A model generated the notes under the pieces. That model saw nothing but the letters and a program-made list of their open reading frames with translations, did no database searches and was not told where the DNA came from. A DNA stretch of 64,000 bases from Pseudomonas sp. GGS8. Its GTDB lineage: Bacteria; Pseudomonadota; Gammaproteobacteria; Pseudomonadales; Pseudomonadaceae. The position numbers and the translations under genes were made by a program. Shown one piece after another: positions 46,117 through 54,098 of the stretch; within the stretch, counting starts at the first letter, position 1; every line of letters begins with the position of its first letter. The stretch spans positions 2,657,001 to 2,721,000 of the forward strand of contig NZ_JALJWF010000001.1 in NCBI RefSeq assembly GCF_024168645.1, read 5' to 3'.

Positions 46117-47832
46117 TTAGTTGTTCTTTTCATCCTTGCTGATAGAGACACTTTGCAGGGCCTTTCGTGCCTGCTGCTTGCGTAACAATTGCCAGTGGGC
46201 GAGCACGGCTTTCGGTGCCCAGATCTGTGGCTCGGAGGCTTCGAAGTTGTCGGCCAGCTCACGCTCGGCCACGGTGGCACTGGCCCGTTTGAAGGCTTGC
46301 TCCAGATCGTCGGTCTGGTTCAACGCCTGGGCGAACAGTGCGTCGCCGAAATAGGTGAAATTGGCTTCTTCCGAACACCCGAAGGATACCCGGTCGGCGC
46401 GCGAAGCGGTCATGATCAGGGTGTGTTCATCCTTGAGGGCAGGGATGAAACCGCCGGAATAACAGGACGAAATCACGATAATCTTGTCACGCTTCTTCAG
46501 CGGCGCGAGGACGGCGGCGAGTTCGTCGGCCGGCAGGTCGGCCAGTTCCATGCGTGGCTGGTCGAGTACCAGTTCGTGTTCACTGGAGCCATGGCTTGTC
46601 AGGTAAATGAACAGCAAGTCTTCCGGGCCACTGCGCTCGGCCAGCGTCTGGGCGGCGCGGCGCAGGTTTTCCCGGGTGGCCATCGGCCGGTCGCCGAGGT
46701 GGTCGCGATGGTTGACCAGGCGAATCTGGCCGAAAGCGCCGAAACGGCTGGCGAGCATGTTGGCGACGTAGTCGGATTCGCGCAGGAACACGCTCTGCTT
46801 GCCGTCACCGCCCAGGGTCAAGGTGTACAGTTCGACCGCCGGAGTCGAGGCTGGCACGTTGGCCAGTGCTTCGTCGAGCAAGCGGCCCTGGGCCAGCAAG
46901 CCGAGTTCCAGGGTATCGGGCAGCAGCTTGCCATCGGCGTCGCGCACGCGCTGACTATTGACCCAGGTGCCGCTCAACACCGTGCCATCGGTCAGCACCA
47001 ACGTGCCTTTGCCCTGATAGTTGTCGCCGTCGAACTGGCCGATATAGAAACTGCCATCGGCCAGGTTCAAGCGGCCCTGGCCGGTGAAGCGCCAGTCGCT
47101 GAACTGACCGATGTAGTGGCTGCCGTCGGCGCCGATCAACTCGCCCTTGCCGTTCAGTACGCCTTCTTTGAACTGACCGATCCAGACATCGCCATCGGCG
47201 TTTTCGTAGCGGCCTTTGCCATGCAGTTGATTGTTCTTGAACCCGCCGACGTAGATATCGCCATCGGCGCTGTTGAACGTGCCGTTGCCTTCCAGCTGGC
47301 CATCGACGAAATGCCCGGTGAACTGATTGCCGCTGGCATCACTACGCTGGCCTTCGCCGTTGGGTTTGCCGTGAGCGAACTGCCCCTGGTACTGGCTGCC
47401 GTCTTCAAGTTCCAGACGACCGAGCCCTGAATATTGGTCGGCCTTGAATTCGCCACGGTAGATCATGGCGTTTTCTTTGAGGGTGCCTTCACCGTCCCGT
47501 CGACCGGCCTTGAATCCGCCGGTATAGCTGCTGCCGGTGGTGGTGAGCGTGCCTTGGCCGTCGAACAGCCCCTGCTGGAATTGCCCGCGATAGACCTCTC
47601 CGTTGCTGCCGTGCCATTCGCCCTGGCCATGCCATTGGCCTTTGTCGAAGTGGCCGGCGTACCAACTGCCGTTCGGGTAATCGATGCGGCCCTCGCCTTG
47701 CAGCAAGCCGTTGACCAGATCACCGCGATAGCGTCCGCCGTCCGGCAGGCGGGCGTCGGGGGGCAACAACGATTTGCCATCGCCGCAAGCGGTAAGCAAC
47801 AGGGTCAGAGCAAGGAGTACAAGTGAGCGCAT
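46117..47832 (-). CDS. MORN-repeat lipoprotein with C13-type (caspase-like) peptidase domain
   Basis: 571 aa. Lipobox signal MRSLVLLALTLLLTAC. Residues ~25-300 consist of about a dozen MORN repeats (GRYRGDLVNGLLQGEGRIDY; YVGGFKNNQLHGKGRYENA). Residues ~320-540 are a legumain/caspase-like C13 peptidase with His414 in LTSHGSSEHEL and Cys457 in ISSCYSGGF, the expected dyad. Likely an envelope-anchored protease; no substrate is known. MORN repeats are classical lipid- or protein-binding units, but this pairing in a bacterial lipoprotein is unusual. The gene occurs at the same place (PA4016-like) in P. aeruginosa, by recollection. Confidence 0.85.
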   Translation of the reverse strand: MRSLVLLALTLLLTACGDGKSLLPPDARLPDGGRYRGDLVNGLLQGEGRIDYPNGSWYAGHFDKGQWHGQGEWHGSNGEVYRGQFQQGLFDGQGTLTTTGSSYTGGFKAGRRDGEGTLKENAMIYRGEFKADQYSGLGRLELEDGSQYQGQFAHGKPNGEGQRSDASGNQFTGHFVDGQLEGNGTFNSADGDIYVGGFKNNQLHGKGRYENADGDVWIGQFKEGVLNGKGELIGADGSHYIGQFSDWRFTGQGRLNLADGSFYIGQFDGDNYQGKGTLVLTDGTVLSGTWVNSQRVRDADGKLLPDTLELGLLAQGRLLDEALANVPASTPAVELYTLTLGGDGKQSVFLRESDYVANMLASRFGAFGQIRLVNHRDHLGDRPMATRENLRRAAQTLAERSGPEDLLFIYLTSHGSSEHELVLDQPRMELADLPADELAAVLAPLKKRDKIIVISSCYSGGFIPALKDEHTLIMTASRADRVSFGCSEEANFTYFGDALFAQALNQTDDLEQAFKRASATVAERELADNFEASEPQIWAPKAVLAHWQLLRKQQARKALQSVSISKDEKNN

Positions 47833-47946
47833 AGCGGGATCCGGGCAATTAGGCGACCGAGTATGCCGCAGCTATGTGTCCTTATACAGCGGGTAGAAAA
47901 GCAGACGGCGCGAAACAGCGTGAGCTGTTTCGCAATCAGGCATGTG

Positions 47947-48402
47947 TCAGACGAAGCAGAGGGACAGTGGCTCGGCGATATACGCCGGTTTGTCCGACCC
48001 TTCGATTTCCAGCGTGGCGGTGGCCTTGAGCAGCCATTGGCCGGGTTTCTTCTCGGTGACGTCGTTCATGTCGACCTTGAGTCGAACCCTGGAATTGACC
48101 TTCACAGGCTGGATGAAACGCACGCTGTCCAGGCCATAGTTGACCACCATCTTCGCGCCTTCGGGCAGGATGAGGATGTCTTCCATCAGTTTGGGGATCA
48201 GTGACAACGACAGGAAACCATGGGCGATGGTGCTGCCAAAAGGTGTTTGCGCGGCTTTGACCGGGTCGACATGGATGAACTGATAATCGCCTGTGGCTTC
48301 TGCGAACAGGTTGATGCGTTCCTGATCGATGGTGAGCCATTGGGAACGTCCGAGTTCCTTGCCGACATAATCTTTGAGCTCTGCAACTGGAACATAGGGC
48401 AT
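47947..48402 (-). CDS. MaoC-like hotdog-fold hydratase/dehydratase
   Basis: 151 aa from ATG 48402 (MPYVPVAELKDYVG), with AAGGAGAG upstream. Hydratase-2 motif: INLFAEATGDYQFIHVDPVK (catalytic Asp and His) and FGSTIAHGFLSLSL. R-specific enoyl-CoA hydratases of this type link fatty-acid oxidation to polyhydroxyalkanoate synthesis; substrate range cannot be told from sequence. Confidence 0.88.
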   Translation of the reverse strand: MPYVPVAELKDYVGKELGRSQWLTIDQERINLFAEATGDYQFIHVDPVKAAQTPFGSTIAHGFLSLSLIPKLMEDILILPEGAKMVVNYGLDSVRFIQPVKVNSRVRLKVDMNDVTEKKPGQWLLKATATLEIEGSDKPAYIAEPLSLCFV

Positions 48403-48542
48403 TGAGACTCTCCTTGGGTTCATCGGATTTATAGTTTTTTGAGTGGGGGGCTTGACCTCCCTGCGAACCACTTTAGATCAACATGACAAATTGCTCCGGT
48501 CAACTGACCATGCTTTTGGCGAATGCCGACTCATAGCGTGCT

Positions 48543-48548
48543 TATAAT
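48543..48548 (+). promoter_or_regulatory. Putative -10 of the lrgAB/cidAB-like operon
   Basis: TATAAT 44 bp before the start; the -35 at standard spacing is poor, so only the -10 is claimed. Confidence 0.35.
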
Positions 48549-48591
48549 GTCGGGCCCCTTCTTTGTGGGGAGAGCGTGCAGGAGATGATGG

Positions 48592-48954
48592 ATGTTGTTA
48601 CGTGGCCTGACCTGGCTGGTGCTGTTTCAATTGCTCGGCACTGCCCTCAATCATCTGTTTTTGCCAGTGCTGCCGGGGCCGATTATTGGCCTGCTGTTGC
48701 TGCTGGGGTATCTGATCAGCCGCGGTCAAGTCGGCGAACCGTTGAACCTCGCCGCCAGTAGTCTGCTGCGATACCTACCGTTGCTGCTGGTGCCGCCGGC
48801 CGTGGGTGTGATGGTCTACGCCGCTGACATAGCCGCGGATTTCTGGGCGATCACCGGTGCACTGGTGCTGTCGCTGGTGCTGTCGATGGCCTTCGCCGGG
48901 GTGTTGATGCAGCGCATGATCAAGCCTCATGCCCACCCCGAGGACAGCCAATGA
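48592..48954 (+). CDS. CidA/LrgA-family holin-like protein
   Basis: 120 aa, four hydrophobic segments (WLVLFQLLGTALNHLFLPVL; PLLLVPPAVGVMVY). CidA/LrgA signature PGPIIGLLLLLGYL. AGGAG seven bases before ATG. Family role: holin-like membrane proteins in murein hydrolase export, autolysis or pyruvate/glycolate-type transport. Overlaps the next gene (ATGA). Confidence 0.88.
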   Translation: MLLRGLTWLVLFQLLGTALNHLFLPVLPGPIIGLLLLLGYLISRGQVGEPLNLAASSLLRYLPLLLVPPAVGVMVYAADIAADFWAITGALVLSLVLSMAFAGVLMQRMIKPHAHPEDSQ

Positions 48955-49667
48955 TGTTCGATTGGCATGGCGCCTGGGCGTCGGTGATTCATCATCCATT
49001 GTTCGGTATCGGCATTACGCTGGGCGCGTATCAGTTGGTGCTGGCGGCGTTCGAGAAAACCCGCTGGATTTTTCTGCAGCCGGTGCTGGTCTCCATGCTG
49101 CTGGTCATCGGTGTGCTGGTCAGTTGTGGCCTGAGCTACGTCGAGTACCGTAAAAGCACTGAGATCCTCAGTATCTTGCTCGGGCCGGCCACCGTTGCGC
49201 TGGCGGTGCCGCTGTACCTCAACCTGCGGCGGATTCGACAGTTGTTCTGGCCGATATTTACTACGCTGGTGATAGGTGGGGTGGTCGCCACGGGCCTGGG
49301 TGTGCTGCTGGGCTGGTGGTTTGGCGCCGAACACATGATCCTGATGACCATGGCCCCCAAGTCGGTCACCTCGCCGATTGCCATGCTGGTGGCGGAGCAG
49401 ATCGGTGGCGTCGCGGCACTGGCCGCGGTGTTCGTGTTGATTACCGGGGTGATCGGAGCGATCTTCGGGCCGAGTCTTTTGACCCGTCTCGGTGTCCACA
49501 GCCCTGAGGCCCGCGGTATGGCCCTGGGCATGACTGCCCATGCGGTCGGCACCTCCGTGGCCTTGCAGGAAAGTGAAGAGTGCGGCGCCTTCGCGGCGCT
49601 GGCGATGAGTCTGATGGGCGTGGCCACGGCGGTGTTCCTGCCGTTGGCGGTGTCGATGGTGGTGTAA
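48951..49667 (+). CDS. LrgB/CidB-family membrane protein
   Basis: 238 aa. Many helices; family phrases TMAPKSVTSPIAMLVAEQIG, GVHSPEARGMALGMTAHAVG, then GTSVALQESEECGAFAALAM are diagnostic for LrgB (PF04172). It partners with the CidA/LrgA-like protein, overlapping by four bases. Membrane-located. Confidence 0.93.
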   Translation: MMFDWHGAWASVIHHPLFGIGITLGAYQLVLAAFEKTRWIFLQPVLVSMLLVIGVLVSCGLSYVEYRKSTEILSILLGPATVALAVPLYLNLRRIRQLFWPIFTTLVIGGVVATGLGVLLGWWFGAEHMILMTMAPKSVTSPIAMLVAEQIGGVAALAAVFVLITGVIGAIFGPSLLTRLGVHSPEARGMALGMTAHAVGTSVALQESEECGAFAALAMSLMGVATAVFLPLAVSMVV

Positions 49668-49671
49668 GGAA

Positions 49672-50268
49672 ATGTCTATGAGTCTGCCGCTTTTTCCGCT
49701 GAACACGGTGCTGTTTCCGGATTGCATCCTCGACTTGCAGATATTCGAGGCGCGCTACCTGGACATGATCAGTCGCTGCATGAAACAGGGCAGCGGCTTC
49801 GGCGTGGTGTGCATTCTCGAGGGCGAAGAAGTCGGCGTCGCTCCTGAAGGCTACGCACGGGTGGGGTGTGAGGCGCTCATCACCGATTTCCATCAGCAGG
49901 ACAATGGCCTGTTGGGCATTCGGGTAAAGGGTGGGCGGCGTTTCCACGTGGTGCGCACCGAGGTGCAACGCGACCAGTTGATCGTCGCCGAAGTCGAGTG
50001 GCTCAAAGATGAGCCTGAACAACCGCTACAGGATGAAGACGCCGACCTGGTCGCGCTGCTCAAGGCCTTGGCGGAACACCCGATGGTCGAAGCACTGAGC
50101 ATGGGCACCGACGCGACAGGGCAACAGTCGTTGGCCAATCAATTGGCATATCTGCTGCCGTTCGCCGAAGTGGACAAGATCGACCTGCTGCAACTCGATG
50201 ATCCGCAGCAGCGACTGGATGCGATCCAGGCGCTGCTCGATGAGTTGCAGGGTGAGTTATTTGCCTGA
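49672..50268 (+). CDS. LON substrate-binding-domain protein
   Basis: 198 aa. N-terminal LPLFPLNTVLFPDCILDLQI, FEARYLDMI and GFGVVCILEGEEVG are the Lon N-terminal (LAN) domain; there is no AAA+ or protease domain, so it is a stand-alone LON domain protein of unknown role. Starts 4 bases after lrgB, so co-transcribed. It is the last core gene before the toxin-like insert. Confidence 0.9.
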   Translation: MSMSLPLFPLNTVLFPDCILDLQIFEARYLDMISRCMKQGSGFGVVCILEGEEVGVAPEGYARVGCEALITDFHQQDNGLLGIRVKGGRRFHVVRTEVQRDQLIVAEVEWLKDEPEQPLQDEDADLVALLKALAEHPMVEALSMGTDATGQQSLANQLAYLLPFAEVDKIDLLQLDDPQQRLDAIQALLDELQGELFA

Positions 50269-50307
50269 TTTCAGGTAATTGATTGCGCGGGTAAGTTGAA
50301 CGCCGCG

Positions 50308-52140
50308 TTAACTCTGATTTTCCGACAGTGAAGGCCAGACGATATCGTTGGCAAACCACTCCTTGTCGCCACTGAGCAAAAGAACCGGTTTGCCAGCCGC
50401 TGCAACCTCAGTGATCAGACGGTCATATTCATCTGTGTTGTTGGCGCCAGAGTGTGTTCGTTCTTCCACTCCACTGGCGTAGCTGTCATCGGCGGCATCG
50501 GCGTGATCCTGGAGATCTTTGACGCGTACCGCTTTTTGGTAGCCGGAATCAAATACCCAGATCCGATCGGCGCTGATGCCTCGTCTCGAGACTGAAAGCA
50601 GTGCTTCCAGATCATCCTCGGGGAACCAGTTCGGGCCGTTTGCTGCGCGGTTGAACGCATGGTTTTCTTCGCCCAGTACGATTTCCATGTTTCGGCTGTC
50701 GATTGCATAAACGAACTGAATTTGTTGTTTGTGCCTGGTGGTTTCGTAGTTGCGCTCCAGGTCGAGTTGCAGCGAACTGTCAGAGTCTGAGCCGCTGCTG
50801 GCGATTTGCGAGGTAGTGGAAACATCGGAGGCGTTGGAGGCATCGGAGTCGTCGCTGGCGTCATCGGGTTGCTTGCCCGGGTATTTATTGGTTTGACTGT
50901 TGTAAAGCAGATACTCCGGGTCCGGCTCGTCCGCACCATACATTTTTGCCGCCTTCAAACTCACTGTGACGCTCATGGCTTTTTGGGTGGTTGCATAGGG
51001 TTTGTGGTTGTAGCGGGGCAGCATCCAGCCATCATTTGCCAGTTCAAACGGTGTGCGTTCATCCCCCCTGAATACACCAGGGATATCGGTCCGGTACAGG
51101 CAGTTGTTTCTGTTTCGCAAGTAGCCAGCCTTTACCAGAAAGCTATCGAGAAACTCGTTGGTCAAACTGAGATGAAGCTCATACAGGCCGGTAGCTGCTG
51201 TTCCGTTCCTCAGGTGACGCAGATTTGGCTCTATCTCGCTGTACAGCAGGTCGTGTCGACGAGGATTGCCAGTATCCCTGCTCATCTGCTTATGCTGTTC
51301 AGCCCATTCGGGAATCTTGAGATTTTCCAGCATGTCCTTGTACAGACGCGTTTGCTGTCCCGGGGATAAATTGTACGACCTTAGAAGTGTTTCCAGCTCG
51401 TTGGCTGTTTTGTCTGGATACAGCGACTGGAGTGGACCATCGATCAATTGAGCCCGTGGGTTCTGACTCAGTTGCGTATTGCCCGGGCGTGGGCTTGCAG
51501 GGGCGTCCTCAACGCTCCGTTGCGGACCTGGAGACTGGACTCTTGGATGTTTATCAGGAAGGGTTGTTTCAAGCGCTGACTCATCGGGCAGGGAGCGTTT
51601 CAGTGTGACGGATTCTTTCGCCTGAGGCCGTTGACTCCAAGTGGCTTCCCCATCGCTTTTGTAAAGCGCGGGTCCTTGCGGCTGCTTTTTGTAAAGGTCT
51701 GTCGCTCGATAAGCCCCGGTGGCGTCATCGAACTCCACATAGACGGTTCCTTCGTTTTTAACGTCCACAAATTTGCGTGCGACGATTGTCCGAAACCCGT
51801 GTTCGTCGGGCAGCGGCATAGTTCGCAGCATGGCGGGGCGCAATAGATAGGGGGCCAGACTCGAGTCTGCCGAGGGCTGTAAATGTTGTCTTGCGGGGAT
51901 TTGCGTAATGTCCAGATTTGTAGGCACGGGAACCCCTCTGTCTAGGGTCATAGCGACAGTAGCGCCGCTCCCGTATTCAGGCCTCGTTGGATGGGGCGTT
52001 TGCCCATGACGAAAAACGGAGCTGCCTGGCATTGCCGGTGGTGGAACCAGGGCGTCTCTGTCGGGCCGTAATGGCGGCGGATTGACGTTGATTGTTGAGA
52101 TGTCTAATGCAGGAAGTTTCGTAGCGGGTTTTACAGGCAT
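50308..52140 (-). CDS. Putative ADP-ribosyltransferase toxin 2 (enterotoxin-A/pertussis-S1-like C-terminus)
   Basis: 610 aa from ATG 52140 (MPVKPATKLPALDI), matching the paralogue's start; a TTG five codons upstream is possible. N-terminus proline-rich and disordered. Residues ~125-190 form a module shared with the paralogue (RKFVDVKNEGTVYVEF, YRATDLYKKQPQGPALYK). A second shared module is LIDGPLQSLYP with LLRSYNLSPGQQTRLYKDM. The C-terminal ~290 residues carry ART-like motifs: LYRTD (Arg350), FELANDGWMLPR, MSVTVSLKAAKMYG (Ser390/Thr392 where STS is expected), FVYAID, and FPEDDLEALLSV...ISADRIWV (Glu512). This mirrors cholera/LT A chains (YRxD, STS, ExE then IYGW). No signal peptide. Activity is predicted only. 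Confidence 0.72.
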   Translation of the reverse strand: MPVKPATKLPALDISTINVNPPPLRPDRDALVPPPAMPGSSVFRHGQTPHPTRPEYGSGATVAMTLDRGVPVPTNLDITQIPARQHLQPSADSSLAPYLLRPAMLRTMPLPDEHGFRTIVARKFVDVKNEGTVYVEFDDATGAYRATDLYKKQPQGPALYKSDGEATWSQRPQAKESVTLKRSLPDESALETTLPDKHPRVQSPGPQRSVEDAPASPRPGNTQLSQNPRAQLIDGPLQSLYPDKTANELETLLRSYNLSPGQQTRLYKDMLENLKIPEWAEQHKQMSRDTGNPRRHDLLYSEIEPNLRHLRNGTAATGLYELHLSLTNEFLDSFLVKAGYLRNRNNCLYRTDIPGVFRGDERTPFELANDGWMLPRYNHKPYATTQKAMSVTVSLKAAKMYGADEPDPEYLLYNSQTNKYPGKQPDDASDDSDASNASDVSTTSQIASSGSDSDSSLQLDLERNYETTRHKQQIQFVYAIDSRNMEIVLGEENHAFNRAANGPNWFPEDDLEALLSVSRRGISADRIWVFDSGYQKAVRVKDLQDHADAADDSYASGVEERTHSGANNTDEYDRLITEVAAAGKPVLLLSGDKEWFANDIVWPSLSENQS

Positions 52141-52201
52141 GGTAAAGGTGCTCAAATCCGTTTAAGCAAAGAAAGTTTATGGGGCTTATGTAGCAAATGA
52201 C

Positions 52202-54025
52202 TTACGACCTGGGTTCTACGGTTGGCCAAACAATATCGTCGGAAGAGATCGCCTGGTTTTCCGGAAATGTGATCCCCCAGCCTTTGTCGACGACTTGATC
52301 AACCAACTGATCATAACGATCCCGGTTAAAGGTACCGATCCAGGTTTCATGTTCTATAGCGTCAGCGTTGTTACCTGCCTGCTCGTAAACCTCATTGACG
52401 GGGGCGGCTCGTGTCAGATCGGAATTGACCAGCCATACCCGGTCGGAATTCAAACCCCTTTTCGATATTGAGATAACGCCTTCCAGCGCGTCGGGATGGA
52501 AGCTGCTCGAGCCATCATCATTGAGATAGAGGTTTTCTCGTCCCGGGACTACCTCAATACCTCGGGTGTCGATCATGTAGATAAAACCAACATGCTGCCT
52601 GTATCTGATGGGTTCATAGTCTCGCGACTTATCAAGCGTAAATGAGCTGTCGGAATCCGAATTCGACGACTCGTTACGGTAGTCCTCGTCAGAATCATCT
52701 TCAAACTTGCCTTTTGGAGATTTTCGCACTCCAGGAAATAGATTGGCCTGTGCGTTGTATCGCAACTTGTCGTTTTTCGCGTGTCCACCCAGATTGCTGG
52801 CATATTCCTTCGCATCTGACAGGAGAAAAGTAGCGCTTTGCGCTCGTTGTGTGACCGTTTCGGGAAGCCCTTCGCGCGCGATCATTCGCCGATCCCTTGC
52901 CAGCTCGAACGGCGTTCGATCATCGCCCCTGAACATGGCGGGAATATCGGTACGGTATAAAAGACCGTGTTTGTTGCGCTGATAACCGATCGACGCGGAA
53001 AAATGGTCGAGAAACTCGCTGGAGCAATATAAGTCGTGTGGAGAATAATCGTCTTGTGACTGACGTCTTAGTTGGGGGATGACCAGAGCAACCTCGGCAG
53101 CAATGAGGTCGAATCTTTGAGAGCTGTCCGCTTGTAAAGATAAGCGCTTATGACTTTCCGCCCACGCAGGAAAAGTGTGAGTTTCGTTCATGTCTCGATG
53201 TAAACGTGTCAGTTGGCCGCTGCTTAAGTTGTACGATTCAAGTAACTCGTAGCGTTCGCTGCCCGTCTTGCTCGGGTATAGCCATTTCAATGGCCCATCG
53301 ATTAGCAGCCTTCCCGCATCAATAGAGTCGACGGTATCAGGTGTGTTCGAATGAGCGGTCAAGCCAGTCTCTGTTTTTTTTGCACTGGGTTGGGAGGCGA
53401 GTAATTCTTGCTCCAGGGAGTCTGAGCGACTCCTGCTGTGTCCGGGTTGCGCCTCGACAACCGGACGTTGATGCACTGCAGATTGATCAGGACTGCCTTC
53501 GGTGATCGTTTCTTTTTGACGCCAGGTCAGTGCTCCCTCATTTTTGTACAGGGCGGGACCGGAAGGGAGTTTCCGGTAGAGATCAGTCGCACGGTAGGTT
53601 CCGGTGCCGATGTCGAATTCCACATACGCGGTTCCCTCATTTTCGATATCTACAAACTTGCGCCCTTTCATCCACCGCAACCCCTGGCCATCGGGTGGTT
53701 GCATGCCGCTTAGCAGGGCGGGTGGCAGCAAGTAAGTCTCCAGGCCGTACTGGGCTGCCAGTTTACCGGAGCCCAACCCTGGAGTATCCGAGATCTCGAC
53801 CCCCGACTCGGACGCCGATACGTCTTCGACACTGGTTGCTCCGCTGATATGTCTTACATCTGGCAGCAATGGCTGCCGACCTTGAGGATGAAAATCATGT
53901 GGGTTGACGATGTTTGAATGTTGCCTCGTGAGCGTTTCGTCTCCGGGCAATCTGGGTGGTTCCAGCGAGTCAGGTGATAAGTTGACTCCGTCCGGTTTTA
54001 ATCGATGTGGCGGTTTTGGACGCAT
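52202..54025 (-). CDS. Putative ADP-ribosyltransferase toxin 1 (enterotoxin-A/pertussis-S1-like C-terminus)
   Basis: 607 aa from ATG 54025, with GAGGAG seven bases upstream. Paralogue of the next gene with the same order: proline-rich N-terminus, module RKFVDIENEGTAYVEF with YRATDLYRKLPSGPALYK, module LIDGPLKWLYP, and C-terminal ART-like domain. Key residues: Arg358 in LYRTDIPAMFRGDDRTPFEL, Ser397-x-Thr399 in QSATFLLSDAKEYAS, and Glu515 in FHPDALEGVISISKRG, then DRVWLV, which aligns naturally with HPDEQEV of LT/cholera A. It ends DDIVWPTVEPRS, as the paralogue ends DIVWPSLSENQS. 61 bp separate it from the paralogue's start. Biochemical activity and target unknown. Confidence 0.72.
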   Translation of the reverse strand: MRPKPPHRLKPDGVNLSPDSLEPPRLPGDETLTRQHSNIVNPHDFHPQGRQPLLPDVRHISGATSVEDVSASESGVEISDTPGLGSGKLAAQYGLETYLLPPALLSGMQPPDGQGLRWMKGRKFVDIENEGTAYVEFDIGTGTYRATDLYRKLPSGPALYKNEGALTWRQKETITEGSPDQSAVHQRPVVEAQPGHSRSRSDSLEQELLASQPSAKKTETGLTAHSNTPDTVDSIDAGRLLIDGPLKWLYPSKTGSERYELLESYNLSSGQLTRLHRDMNETHTFPAWAESHKRLSLQADSSQRFDLIAAEVALVIPQLRRQSQDDYSPHDLYCSSEFLDHFSASIGYQRNKHGLLYRTDIPAMFRGDDRTPFELARDRRMIAREGLPETVTQRAQSATFLLSDAKEYASNLGGHAKNDKLRYNAQANLFPGVRKSPKGKFEDDSDEDYRNESSNSDSDSSFTLDKSRDYEPIRYRQHVGFIYMIDTRGIEVVPGRENLYLNDDGSSSFHPDALEGVISISKRGLNSDRVWLVNSDLTRAAPVNEVYEQAGNNADAIEHETWIGTFNRDRYDQLVDQVVDKGWGITFPENQAISSDDIVWPTVEPRS

Positions 54026-54098
54026 GTTGGCGCTCCTCAATGTTAATACTTTGGGGGAATTGAATAAACGTGGAATGAAGGTTTAAGACGGGACCAGG

